Origin: Trema orientale
Lineage: Eukaryota > Streptophyta > Magnoliopsida > Rosales > Cannabaceae
Length of the DNA stretch: 64,000 nt
Direction: 5' to 3'
Assembly (NCBI GenBank): GCA_002914845.1
Contig: JXTC01000267.1
Location: 382,651-446,650 of the forward strand
In this document: positions 1-12,000 of the stretch, one piece after another
How positions within the stretch are numbered: the stretch's first letter is position 1
Layout of the letters: every line of letters starts with the position of its first letter
Translations under genes and position numbers: made by a program
Notes under the pieces: generated by a model
Databases searched by the model: none
What the model was told of the DNA's origin: nothing
Seen by the model: only the letters and a program-made list of their open reading frames with translations

Positions 1-567
1 TAGAAGCTTTTATTCGATGTTAATGAAAATGTCATTGTTTTTTTTTTCCAATAAAATAATAACGTTGTTAAATCCTATTTTATTCTATATACCTTGAATC
101 AAAATTCAAAGGTGATATGTCTAGTACTGACAGTAGTCTTTAACTTTAAGCGGTAAATATGTAAGCAAGCAGTAAGACAGTGCCTTCTATCCGGTATAGA
201 GTCTTCCACGGGTACAACATTTAATTGGTAATACCGAGGAGTTGTGTGGGATTTTTTGAAATTGTTTTGTTGACGCATACTTTACTTTGGTAAATGTGCA
301 ATCAATTGTTTTTTGTTTTGTTTTGTTTTTCTTTTCCCTATTAAATCAGAAAAGATCATATGGATGATGACGCAGTTCGTAGGATCGTGAGAGCTTACCA
401 GAGCAACAAAATTTAGGATCAATGTTATATGGATACTCCGGCTAAGGAATCACAAAAAAATCTGGTAACGATTTTCAATTTTCTTTATTTTTATCTTTTT
501 GAGAGGGATAATTGTATTGTGGAGTTGGTCTCTCAGATTATAGTGATTTTTCCTCATTTATTCGGTC
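1..567. other. Intergenic DNA, no gene recognised
   Basis: AT-rich sequence with T-rich tracts. A short open stretch near 361-414 starts with ATG and encodes about 18 residues, ending at a TAG. It follows a possible AG acceptor, so it could be the tail exon of a gene left of the window, but nothing supports that further. Confidence 0.4.
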
Positions 568-785
568 ACTCTACTTTTTTTTTTTTTTTTAAATAAGAAA
601 CAGGGAAATGTATTACTTAAAAATATAACGAATTACAAAAAAAAATAAGGAATCATCTTGGAGCTTGCAGCAGGGTACACCACACCTTAACTAAATCTGA
701 AAGTAACAACGGTTTAAAATCTTTAGTGTTGTAAGTCCAAAGGGCCACCAAAAATTTGACTCTATCCCACAAAGACTACACATTA
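568..785 (-). mobile_element. Truncated 3' end of an L1-type LINE
   Basis: Read on the minus strand this stretch ends in an A tail (plus-strand T run near 575-590) preceded by TTTCTTATTT, the same terminal layout as the large LINE ending at 28228. Upstream of the tail the minus strand can be read as a peptide containing LWDRVKFLVALWTYNT, close to the VWDRIRF end of the ORF2 C-terminus at 28391-28606. Only the last ~200 bases are present, the usual outcome of 5'-truncated retrotransposition. Target duplications were not found. Confidence 0.6.
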
Positions 786-1935
786 CTAATTGTGTCGTGC
801 TGTGTCGGGTCCCTTACGTGCCTGTGCTGTGCCATGCCTGTGTCCGATTTCGTGTCGTAATAATGCTGTTAACGTGTCATTATTGTGTTTGTCTATTTTC
901 GTGTCTAATTTTATCCGTTTTCGATATTATGCTATTACCGTGCCTAATTATACCCGTTTTCGGTATTGGGCTATTTTTCGTGCCTAATTGTGCTTGTTTC
1001 GATATTGTGTTATTTCCGTACTTAATCGTACTCGTTTATGATATTATGCTATTTTTCTACTAATTGCACTCATTTTAAGTATTATGATATTTCTATGCCT
1101 AATCATGTTTATTTTTTATTATATTATTCTTGTGAATATTGCCCATTTTTTAGATCATATATGATTTCAAGCCTAATTATTTCCATTTTCAAACTCTTAT
1201 TGTTCTTGTTCTATAATCGTTCTCATTATTATTATTGTTTTCAATTTAGTTATTTTAATACTATTAAATATATTTCCTTTTAAGTAATTATGACTTATGA
1301 ATTATTAATTATTATGTAATAGAAAGAAATTATTTGAAAATTGAGATAACTTTTATATAAAAACAAATCTAAATTGAAGTATTAGAGTACGTGAGTAATG
1401 ATAATTAATTTAAATTACTATAATTAAAGTACATTCCAACTAATTGGCGCTTACTCAAATTACATCAACATGTATAACTTAAAAGCTATGATTCGCACAT
1501 ACCTAAACTGTATTTTTCTTTCTTAATATTTTAAGTATTTTCTATTAGATGTGAGTTTTGCCTTAGATTCTTAATATCTTTAAACTTTTTGGCTCAAACT
1601 TATTAAATTTGGAACGTTTTTGCTTTAAAAAATTGGAAATTGATGTAATATGTATAATATATATTATTTTTACTTAGAAAATATTTTAATTTTAATTTTT
1701 TCTCTTTTTTAAAAATTTATTGTATTAAAATTATGCCCAAAAATTAAAATAAATTTAAAATTTGCACACTGATTATTTTTCTTAATCGTGCCCGCTGTTC
1801 CTGTTATTCGTGCCAGCCTGAGCATATCTCATGTCGCGTCGTGCCGGCACATTTACTCATCGTGCTGTGCCGGCTTATAATCATGTTGTGCTTGTGCCGA
1901 CCTATTTTGACACAATTAGGCACACGAGGTGTACG
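786..1935. repeat. GTGCC-rich repeat region with a ~39-bp minisatellite
   Basis: The edges (about 790-860 and 1785-1925) are rich in GTGCC/GTGTCG/GTGCTG words. Inside, at 901-1140, units of 38-40 bases follow one another, each starting GTGCCTAATT or a variant and containing a CGTTTTCGATATTATGCTAT-like core. About six units can be counted, decaying towards the right. The middle (1141-1780) is plain AT-rich DNA. The short ORFs here follow the repeat period and are not genes. The parent element was not recognised. Confidence 0.55.
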
Positions 1936-2974
1936 ACTTGAGACGCGCCTCGAGACGAGGCAGAGGAAAAACGCCTCTGAAATTATGCTTCAGTTGGTCT
2001 CGGTGAAGCTTAAGCCTCGTCAATCGAGGCATACGCTTTTGCGGCATTATGAAACATAAGCCTCGTACAAGCATCCCTAATTTGGGCTTTTTAAATGAAG
2101 TTGGTCTAATTTCTTTTGGCACAACTAACATGTATCTTCTTTTTATATGTTTTGAGCCTTTTTTAATTTTATAGTTAGTTTAGTTGGGCCTTTCTTTGTA
2201 TGTTATAAATAGTTTAGTTGTACAAATCACTAAAGCCCAACATTTTAGACTTAGAACTAAAACTGTAAGAGGAAAAATAAGACTCAGTTTATTACTAAAA
2301 GCTGAAGCTCCCACCGTAGCCACTATCCCTCTCTCCTAGCTCTTCAGTCTTCCTCGCCTTCTTTCTCTTCTAACAAAGACTCAATAGTGGCTTCACTCCT
2401 CATAGAAGCTTCTTCTTCTTCTTCTCTCTTCCAAGTTTCAACAATCTTCTTCTTCTTTATTCTCATATATCCAGCAGCAACCACTCCTCTATTGATTGGT
2501 GATTGTCAGCTACAACCTAAAATGTTATTTACTTTGATTTGAATATAATTTAGATAATGAATGGATGATTTAGATAATAAAAAATATTGTAATATTTGTT
2601 TCTTATTTTAAAATTACTTTTTTCAAAATATTGTAATTTTTAAAAATATCATTTTTAACAATTTTATTTAGAAAGATATCATTTTTAAAAAAATATTTAG
2701 GAAAATACCACTTGTAAAATTACCACTTTTAAAAAGTTTATTTACGAAAATATCATTTTTAGATATAAATTTAGAAAAATACCACTTTTGAAAGCTAGGG
2801 AGTCAATTACGAGTGAGATTGGATAAAAGAGAAGTCAAGGGGGAAAAAAATTCCTTTTTATTTTTTCTTCAATTACCAAACAAGAGAAAAAAAAATAAGT
2901 AGGAAAAGCCATTTTTTTTCCACTATATTGATTTAGATCTTTTTCTTTCCTTTTTGTTGATTAATTAGCATAAA
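1936..2974. other. Intergenic DNA with GAGGC-rich and CT-rich patches
   Basis: 1936-2075 carries many GAGGC/GCCTC words in both orientations, as in a diverged interspersed repeat. 2310-2470 is CT-rich and resembles a 5' leader, but no open frame follows it. 2540-2790 contains short degenerate repeats of the type ATACCACTTTTAAAA. No gene was recognised. Confidence 0.4.
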
Positions 2975-4530
2975 ATGGTTAGAAGTTCTAAGGATGATGA
3001 GATTGAGATTGGTGGTAGAAGTAGTGCCAAAGAAAGGATTTAGCACGAAAATATGGAGTTCAAGTTGCTGATCCGAGAGAGGGTGTAAAAAAAGGATGTT
3101 TTTAACTAAACTGTGAGTTTTATAATAAGGTTATCACTGGCGGTGTTAAGAGGTTGAAATACAATCTTGGAGAGACACGTAAAAATGTAGCACCATATCC
3201 TAAAATATTGCAAGAAACTAAACAAGAGATGCTTGACTACATGAAGAACTTTAGTGATTTGAAGAATTTGAATCAAAGAAAATGTGATGAGATGGTGAAC
3301 TCATGATTTTATTTTGGTAATGGCAGTAGTAATTCTCAATTTGAAGACATGAATTCTTGGCCGATGGTAATGGTCTTCCCTCTAAGGGAATTCAGGGACC
3401 TATGGATCGGTTTGTTGTTGATGTGGATGAAAATGATGATGAAAAATCACCTAATACCATTGCAGAAGAAATTACTCCACAATCAATAAAAATCACCGAA
3501 ATCAAGTTTTTTTTTTTTTTTTGAAATTGGAGGATTCTTTTTTTAGAATGGAATCTCATTTAATGCCACAGAAGTCCTTTATATTTCAATATGTTACAAT
3601 CTAATTAGGAATTATGGAGGATTGAAAGCTCTTACTGTGCATGAGATGTGAACATGAATATTGAATGAAGAACGAAAGACTACAGTAAAAATTGTGGATG
3701 ACATAAAAGAAACAATAGAAAAAGACAAGAGTTTTGCTATTATTAGATAATTAGTTAGATGGTAGAAATAAAGGCCTGATCAATTTCTTTATTAACAATC
3801 TTTATGGGATAGTTGATACATTAGATTCTATAAAATATGCAAACCTGTTATTCAAATTGCTTGATGATGTTGTTGGAAAAGTTGGAGAAGATCTTGTTGT
3901 TCAAGTGGTAACTGATAATGCAAGTAAGTGCATACAAGGTAGTTAGGAATCTCATAATGGAAAAGAGGAAGAAATTGTATTGGACTGCATATACCACTCA
4001 TTGTATTAATTTAATACTTTAGAGAATTGGAGAACTGCCACAACATAAAAATGCATTGATTAAAGCAAAGAAAGTTTGCAAAGAGAACTTATTTGACCGG
4101 CTGTTACACAATTTGCTATTGCTTTTTTGACTTTAGAAAGCTTATATCAAGTGAAACAACCGTTATAAGTGATGTTTGTTTCTCAACAATGCTCAACATG
4201 TGCATGGACAAAAAAATTTGAAGGGAAAGCATTGAGAAAAATTGTTATAAGTATAATACGTTTTGGCCTAGTGTTGTTTATGCTATTAAAACCTCAAAGC
4301 CTCTAGCGGAAGTCTTGAGGTTAGTTGATGGTAAGAAAACACTTGCAATTGGATTTATTTGTGGTGCTATAGATGCGGCAAAAGAAAAAATTACAAAAAA
4401 TTAGATGGAGATCAATCTTTCTATAAGGAGATTTGGGATATTATTAACGACAACTAGGATTCACAATTGTATCGTCATTTACATGCTGTTGTATATTACT
4501 TAAATTCTCGATTTAGATGGAGTCTCAATT
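2975..4530 (+). pseudogene. hAT-superfamily transposase, decayed
   Basis: Conceptual translation in shifting plus-strand frames gives the blocks of a plant hAT transposase in the right order. First comes a BED-like zinc finger region (GGVKRLKYNL followed by RKNVAPYP, about 3130-3205). Next is a DUF659-like block with LLFKLLDDVVGKVGE and VVQVVTDNAS (about 3845-3925), then a THCINLIL-like segment (about 3990-4020). After that come PAVTQFAIAFLTLESL (about 4095-4145) and PLAEVLRLVDGKKTLAIGF (about 4300-4355), and finally RHLHAVVYYLNSRF (about 4470-4515). Many in-frame stops and frame changes make it non-functional. The C-terminal dimerisation domain is missing and no terminal inverted repeats were located. 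Family assignment is from remembered motif patterns. Confidence 0.8.
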
Positions 4531-5679
4531 GTTTTGAGCATCCATAGATTAAGCTAAGTTTGTACAATTGTATGGATAGGCTCATACCAAATCTAACAAC
4601 TTTTTTTTAATTCAATATAGCTGTGTTGTAGTTCTGTTGAAGCTGTATTTTGAACATGAAGCAGCTGTGAGAAAAATATGTCTAGGTTTTTGTTAAATCT
4701 AATTTACAAGACTCTTTTGATGTTTAAAATCAACATCTAAGTGTTTGATAACCTATAGATTGTGTGTGTTATAAAATGATATTTTAGATATTTGTATTAT
4801 GACAGCATTGATTAATTTTGAAAAGCAATCATTACCATGTTTTTCAAATTCTGCTTAAAATGGTAATTACATGATAATTTTTTAAATCTTTTGATCTAGA
4901 GCAGAAACTTACCAAATATCTCCTCTTCCTTTTTCTATCTCCGACCACTTTAAAATGCTAAAAGCAGAATCGAGAAGCAAACTGAAACTGGACCAAAGTT
5001 CATTTGCCTTGTTGCGAGGGCTTTTAGGTGGGGACTTTCAAAGGGACTGACATTTCGTCCTTGTTTGATTTGGAGCTGAGAGAGATATAACCTTCAAACA
5101 AGGAGCCAAAAGGGCCAACCATTATGTTACATTTTGTCGGTAAGTTGTGCATTTTTCTATGCTCTCCCCTATTGAATTTGCATTGGTATTTACGAATCTA
5201 GTGGTGGCTTGTGGAAAAATGGCCTTGGAGAATTTGATTGGTATTAAAGTTTTTGGATAGATTTTCACTTTTGTCTTGTTTGATGGGATGTTGATAACAG
5301 TGGTTGAATTCATACATGTCAAAATTTCTTATGTTTCTCTAATTCTATTTTGCAATTAAGTGTAAAATGCAAATTTGTTTTCCAGGAAGTATTTGTTGCT
5401 CTGTGATAAAGAGGAGAGCGGCAGAGAGGGAGGTGGAGGATAGCTAGGGGGGATTCGGATTTTTCTTTTATTTTTAAGAAATTAAAAAACTAAAAGAAAA
5501 ACTAATTAATAATAAAATAGTGGGTAAAACGGTCTTCTCACTATTAAAATCACTAAGAAAAGTATAAATTTGCAGTTGTTTCAAATGCCAGAGTATTTAT
5601 TTGTAGAGGTCAAACTTTGGATTAATTTTTTTTTTCTAGAAAATCCGGACTTTAGAGTACTTTTATGATATTAAACCCT
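4531..5679. other. Intergenic DNA, no gene recognised
   Basis: AT-rich sequence. 5040-5125 contains two similar oppositely oriented words (TTGTTTGA near 5062 and TCAAACAAGG near 5093) that could belong to a small fold-back element. Short ORFs lack recognisable domains. Confidence 0.35.
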
Positions 5680-5693
5680 AAGTTAAGGTTACA

Positions 5694-5854
5694 TAGCCAA
5701 TTAGGGCTAGTTCAGTTGGTCCAAGGTTTGAGAGTCGTGCGTGTGTGTTTGGGGGGTCAAGGTTCAAATCTTGATAATATGTGTGTCGTTCTTCTTTAAT
5801 TTATAGTAAATAGTGATCATTAATTAAGCTCTATTTTTTTCAAAAAAAAAAAAA
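5694..5854 (+). mobile_element. tRNA-derived SINE with A and B boxes, A tail and 14-bp TSD
   Basis: An RNA polymerase III-type internal promoter is visible: box A TAGTTCAGTTGG at 5708-5719 and box B GGTTCAAATCT at 5761-5771. The body ends in an A run (5842-5854). The element is flanked by a direct repeat AAGTTAAGGTTACA at 5680-5693 and 5855-5868, the target-site duplication expected of LINE-mobilised SINE insertion. The length (about 160 bp) suits plant SINEs. It is not a tRNA gene: it has no acceptor-stem pairing and no cloverleaf beyond the promoter boxes. Confidence 0.85.
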
Positions 5855-5868
5855 AAGTTAAGGTTACA

Positions 5869-6298
5869 CAATGATGGTAGCGTATGACCCAGATAGGAAA
5901 TAAAATGGGAGGAAAAAAAAAAAAAAAAAAAATCCGTATATAAATAGAGATAATTTTATTATATTATTTTACTCTCAATACGATGATTTTGAAAATTAGT
6001 ATACAATATTAATAATATTACTTTGGGCAGGCCTATTCTCCCTTTTCCTTCCCATCAAACACTATCCAAATTTTTCCATTTTCTCTCCTACCATCTCTTT
6101 CCTCTCCCTTTTCCTGTCTGCCAAACATATCCATTAGGTTTTTACACTTGACGATTGCGACGATTGCTTCTTTGGATTGTGTCCGGAAGGGAAAAACTGT
6201 TCGAACAAAGCCCCTCGCACTTTCAGTTCTGAGCTTTTCTAAAGTTAGAAAAATTCATCAAAACCCTAGCACTTTCAGTTCTTAGCTTCGTGGTTGCA
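5869..6298 (+). promoter_or_regulatory. Upstream region of the RPC1-like gene with telo-box-like motif
   Basis: The ~300 bases before the ATG at 6299 include a CT-rich leader-like stretch (6030-6125) and the motif AAACCCTAG at 6261-6269, close to the telo-box (AAACCCTA) common in promoters of plant translation and RNA polymerase genes. No TATA box could be assigned with confidence. Confidence 0.4.
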
Positions 6299-6608
6299 AT
6301 GGAGAGGAATCAAAATTTCACTAAGAAACCCTTCATAGTTGATGATGATGATAGGCCAACACGAATGTAAGACATTTTTCCTTCATGAATCTTTAACTGT
6401 ATGTATCAGAATATTGTGGGTTTTGTTTTTATCTTTTATTTTTAGTTTTGATTAAATGATTGCTATTGCTCTTTGTAGAGAGAGCGTTAAGTTCACCGTG
6501 CCATCGTCCAAGGATATTCGCGATATGGCAGTGGTTGAAGTTAAGCGAGCTAAATTTCTTAATGGAGATACATGTTATCCGAACGGCCTTTCAGATGCTC
6601 GCATGGTA

Positions 6609-6642
<34 letters not shown>

Positions 6643-8744
6643 CTCATTTTATTAGTTATCACTTTTTCCTGATTGTGGTTGTGTTTCGTTGGAACCATAT
6701 TGGTGTAGAAACTTGCATGAACCTTTGTCAAAACTATAACAACCATGATTACCACATTTATTTATTTATTTTTTTACAGAGTTGTATACATTGTGTAAAA
6801 AGAGTATTATTTAGAAAGAATGAAGGCTTGGAATCAAGATAATATGTCTGTCCGGTTGGATCTTATACCGCTCTATACCATCCTCTTTTTCAGAGGAAGA
6901 CTGTCCGTAAACGGATAGTTGGCTCTTCAATAATTAATTTCGGTGGTGAGAGCTTCTCCTTGTGTTTGATTTGTGGCACTTGAATATTGTGAAACGGTTG
7001 AAACTTTGATGGGGAAAATCTACTTTTGAGATTAAACTGACTTTTGAGCTTGTTACTCTACGGATAACGCTCTACTTGTTTTAGTTTGCTTCTAGTCTTT
7101 GTATTCTATTTTCTTTTATATATATGCGTATATATACATATACATATACATATTATCAGTTGTGGTAATTACTACTTTAATAGTTAAAAGTTTTGTTTCT
7201 TATTGAAAAAACTTAACTGTCAGTTTGCTTTGATGGAATATTTCCTTTAGGGCCCTACACATCCAAGCACTGCATGTGAAACATGCCATATGCCTTCTAG
7301 ATTCTGTCCTGGGCACTTTGGATATATAGAGCTTGCTGCCCCTGTATACAATGTCGGATATCTTAGTACTATATTGGACGTTATGAAGTGTATTTGTAAG
7401 GTATGGAAAGCTATTTGTATTAGCTCTACCTCAACCCCCACCTTTTTTTGTTTTATTTTTGCTCTTACTATTCTTGACATATACTGTATATGCCCAATTG
7501 GGAATAGTTAACTTCATCTGATGGGACATTGTTTAAAATAATTGTCTTTAAAACTGGGTTTATTGATTTATTTTTACCAGTATAACAAATACTAGTTTAT
7601 CTGGCTTTGGTATTCTTTCTAACCTCTAAATGGGTTTATATTGATATCCTATTGTTACAAAGAAGTTGTTTAAGAAACAGCTCAATGAACAAGTTGCTTG
7701 TATAGAAGTCGTTTAAGAAACAGCTCAATGAACATTGCTTATAAAGGAGTCATTTAAACAGCCCAGTGAGCAAGCCATTGTTCTATTCCGTGGACTCCTT
7801 ATGATGCTATCTTGATAACCGTGTTTGCAACGGATCGTGTATATCAGCTAAGCTATAAACGTTAAAACTTATATAACTGTTAAGTTGAGAGTCAACACAT
7901 GGTTTTATCATATTTACTCAGTCATAGGGTTATGTTTTGTTTTCGTTTACCCGTTTTTAGTGCAGCCTCTACTCCTTTTAGATTTCTGGTTTGTTTATTT
8001 ATTTTGTCTATACTTTTGTCGGTGGTGTAATTTTTGTCTTATTTTTGAATCTTTTAGGTTTGTTTTCGTATTCTTCTTGTGGAGGATTTACGTATTTCCT
8101 ATTATGATAAGATGGTGAGTCCTCATGTAGAGCCATGGGAGAAGAGCGAGTTATTCAAGGAGATAGTGAAGAAATGTACCACGAAGGCAGTAATGAATTG
8201 CCCCAGATGCCGCTCTGTTAATGGTTTGGATTCGATCTTCCTCTCGTGATGCTTCTAGAGGATGGTTTCCTTGCTTCATGCTATTTGTTTTGCTGTTATT
8301 TCGTTGCTAAATTTCAAGAATCAATTTTTGATGTTAAAGCTTGAATTTTCCCTTTTGTATTTTCTGCCCTCTCTTTGGGTTGTCTAATCATAAGAAGCTC
8401 AAAGGCATTCCTTGAGATCTATTCTAACTTAATCTTCCATTCTTTTCTGTATTTGATTTTTATTTGAGGATTCCTTGTCCTCTTTCATCTTTTGACTTTT
8501 TCAGCCGTAAGTTAATATGTATTCCAAAGAAAGTTCAAAGAGTTTAACTGTTGCATACCCAAAAGATTTTTAATGGCTTTTTTAGAAAATTCTATATGGT
8601 ATTGGTTATTGTAACATGCCATGTACTGCAGGTATTGTGAGGAAAGATATGTCTGCTATAGGCATTATTCATGAAGTAAATCAGGAAAAGACATTTTATG
8701 ATCCATCTATGGTTATCTATCATTTGAAGCATATGCAACCTGAG
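6299..8744 (+). pseudogene. NRPC1-like: RPC1-like exons 1-5 (N-terminal clamp and zinc regions)
   Basis: Exons by eye: 6299-6366, 6479-6605, 7251-7400, 8058-8223, 8632-8744. The ATG at 6299 gives MERNQNFTKKPF, which resembles the start of plant RPC1 proteins. Exon 3 carries ACETC...FCPGHFGY, the first zinc-binding loop, followed by VYNVGYLSTILDVMKCICK. Exon 4 ends with CPRCR, a further CX2C pair. All four junctions conserve the frame (phases 2, 0, 0, 1). Without splicing after 8223 translation stops within about 10 codons. No inactivating change is visible in this block. Between exons 3 and 4, at about 7661-7770, three imperfect ~40-bp units (core AAGAAACAGCTCAATGAAC) stand in tandem. Intron TA runs lie near 6612-6640 and 7110-7150. 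Confidence 0.8.
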
Positions 8745-9085
8745 GTACACTTCTTTGCTGACATAGATGATAAATCTTTGGAAGTTTTCTAGATTATTGA
8801 GATTTGTTGTAATGTCCATTCATTCAATGTAACAAATTAGCAAAATGTTGCAAGATTGAATTACTTTATTACAGATATTTTTCTTTAAGTTTCCTTAGAT
8901 TTATTGAAGCAGAGATATACAAGAAAATGCATATTAGGCATTCATTGCTTCACTATTACTGAAGAAATTAGAGGGAAAACCCTCTTATTTTACTTACATA
9001 CACAACACAAAATACAACCAGGTTTTATAAACTTTAAGGAAAGACAACCTCTACAAACAGACAAAAATGAGACCCTGAAAACAGG
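8745..9085. other. Intron 5 of the RPC1-like gene, left of the Copia insertion
   Basis: AT-rich intron sequence between the donor at 8745 and the Copia target duplication at 9086. Nothing else is recognisable. Confidence 0.5.
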
Positions 9086-9090
9086 GATTC

Positions 9091-12000
9091 TGTGGAAAAT
9101 TAGCTTTTGATAAATATTATTGATAGAGAATAAGGTCTTTAAATAGGCACTGTACATGTATAAACAAATTTGGTATTGAATACCAAATATTCTAGGGTAA
9201 CTACAGATATTCTAGGGTAACTCAATTAGCCTAAAACTAAATAATCTAATTATAGAAACTCTCCAATTATACAGCTCGGTTTCCCTATTGGAAAGATACT
9301 GAGTAAATGCTCCAATATACAATATTTTCTACACCCTCCCTCAAGCTAGTGCATAGAGATTCCACATGCTGAGCTTGCAAACTAACTCATTAAAACTTTC
9401 TGTTGATAGCCCTTTAGTCAGTAAGTCAGCCTGTTGTTGCTTGCTAGGAATATATACAACTTAGTTCATTTCCATCAATTTTTTCTTTAATGAAGTTTCT
9501 GTCCATTTCAACATGCTTGGTTCTGTCGTGATGAACTGGATTGTGTGCTATGTTGATTGCTGACTTGCTGTCACTGTACAACTTTAAAGGCTCGGTCCTT
9601 TGAAGTTTTAATTCTTCAAGTATGCGTTTGATCCAAATTAATTCGCATACTCCTTGAGCAAGAGCTCTGAGTTCTGCTTCGGCACTACTTCAGGCTACCA
9701 CTGGTTGCTTCTAACTCCTCCAAGTAACTAAGTTCCCCCATACTTTAGTACAATATCCAGTTGTTGATCTTTTATCTTCAACTGATCCTGCCCAATCTGT
9801 ATCTGTAAAGGCCTCAACACCTCTTTCCTCATTCTTTTTGAATAGCAATCCATTTCTTGGTGTTTTCTTCAGATAGCGTAAAATTCTGTACACAGCATCC
9901 AAGTGTTCTTCGAATGGATTGTGCATGTATTGGCTAACCAAGCTCACGGCAAATGCAATATCGGGCCTTGTGTGGGATAGGTAGATCAGTTTTCCCGCTA
10001 ACTGCTGGTACATTCCCTTGTCAACTGACTTCTCTTTTGTTGGTTTATACTTGCCTTTTGGTTCAACAGGTGTTGCCACAGGCTTACAACCACTCATTCC
10101 TGTTTCCTTGAGTAGATCTAGGACATATTTCCTTTGGGACACTGCAATCCCTTGTTTTGTTCTTGCAACCTCCATCCTAGAAAATACTTCATTGGTCCAA
10201 GATCTTTTACCTCAAATTCTTGGGCTAGCAAGCCTTTAAGTCTTTCTTGCTCTCCATAATCATCACGTGTCATTATCATGTCATCAACATAGACAATGAG
10301 GATAGTTACCTTACCCTCTTGTGAATGTTTGAAGAACAAGGTGTGATCTGATTGAGCCTGTTTGTACCCATACTATTTTACCACCCGATTAAATCTTTCA
10401 AACCATGCCCGTGGAGATTGTTTTAAGCTGTAGAGAGATTTTTTCAGGTGACAGACACTCTCTTTTCCATATCTTTCTTCAAACCCTGGGGGAATTCTCA
10501 TGAAAACTTCTTCTTCCAAATGCCCACTAAGGAAGGCATTTTTGATGTCTAGTTGTTGTAGGGGCCAATCAAGATTAGCAGCAACTGATAACAGAACCTT
10601 GACTGTGTTTAACTTGGCAACGGGTGCAAATGTCTCGTTATAGTCCACTCCATATGTTTGAGTGAATCCTTTTGCAACTAGTCTCGCTTTGTATCGGTCT
10701 ATCGTTCCATCAGCCTTGTGTTTAGCCGTAAATACCCACTTACATCCCACCACATGTTTATCTCTAGGTCGATTGACTATTGTCCACGTTGTGTTGGTTT
10801 CTAGTGCCCCAATTTCCTCATAGACTGCTTTCTTCCATTCTTTCTGTGAGAGGGCTTCGGTTATATCCTTAGGAACTACCACTTGCTCGACTTCTACTAG
10901 GAAAGCTTTATATTTCGAAGTTAGTCTACTATAGCAGACATATCTGGACATTGGATGTAGAGTACAACTTCGCACTCCCTTCCTCTTGGCAATAGGTAAC
11001 CCAGACTCGGGTTCCACCATACTAGAAGGCTCAACATTAGGAATATCATTAGGCAAGATGGGATTGAGAGAAGGATCGCTTACATTAGGAATAGTCTGTG
11101 AGTCGGACTCATGAGATGTTGGAGTAGTAGTTGACTGTATTACTTGATGGTTCTCGCCGAGAGTAAACTAAAAGTTCTTTAGTTTTGGGTTGAGATTGTT
11201 GTTCAAAGGTTCCTATGCCAAACAGAGAAGGAGATGAGGGATTGATGTGAATAGTTTGATCAATTTCTGGGATGGCCTTAGGTAGGCAAGTATCCCAACT
11301 AGAAACTTCACTCACCGTCCCTCCTTGAAGTGAAATGTTGGGATAAAAGGATTGTTCTTCATTGAATGTGACGTCTAAGGAGACATACATACGTCGAGTA
11401 GAAGGATTATAGCATTTATACCCTTTTTGGTAGAAGAGTAGCCCAAAAAAATACACCTAAGAGCACGGGGATCAAATTTGGATCAGTTTGGACCTAGAGC
11501 ATGGACATAAGAAGTACAACCAAACGTTTTTAAGGGGAGATTCGAAACATGATGGGTATGCGGATATGTTTGAAGAAGAATAGAGATTGGAGTGTGATAT
11601 TTTAACACTCGAGAGGGCATACGATTGATAAGGTAGACAGCGGTAAGGATAGCCTCACCCCAAAATTGCTTAGGGATAGATGTGGTAAACATTAGAGCTC
11701 TAGCAACTTCTAATAGGTGCCTATTTTTGCGTTCGATAATTCCATTTTGTTGGGGTGTGCCTGCACAGGAACTCTCATGAATGATGCCATGAGATAGAAG
11801 ATAATCATCCAAGATAGAATTAAAATATTCAGTGCCATTATCTGTGTGCAATACTCGAAGATTAGCATTGAACTGATTTTTTATCATAGAATGGAAGTTT
11901 TTAAATGTCATGGCGGCATCAGATTTCTGTTTAAGAAGAAAAACCCAACTAACACGTGTATGATCATTAATGAAAGTGATAAACCATGAAAGTGATAAAC

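Noticed and set aside
790..1283. Overlapping ORFs of 65-88 codons near the left edge
   Set aside because: They follow the minisatellite period and have no domain or codon signal.
5700..5775. tRNA gene
   Set aside because: Box A and box B are present, but there is no acceptor stem or anticodon arm; A tail and target duplications show a SINE.
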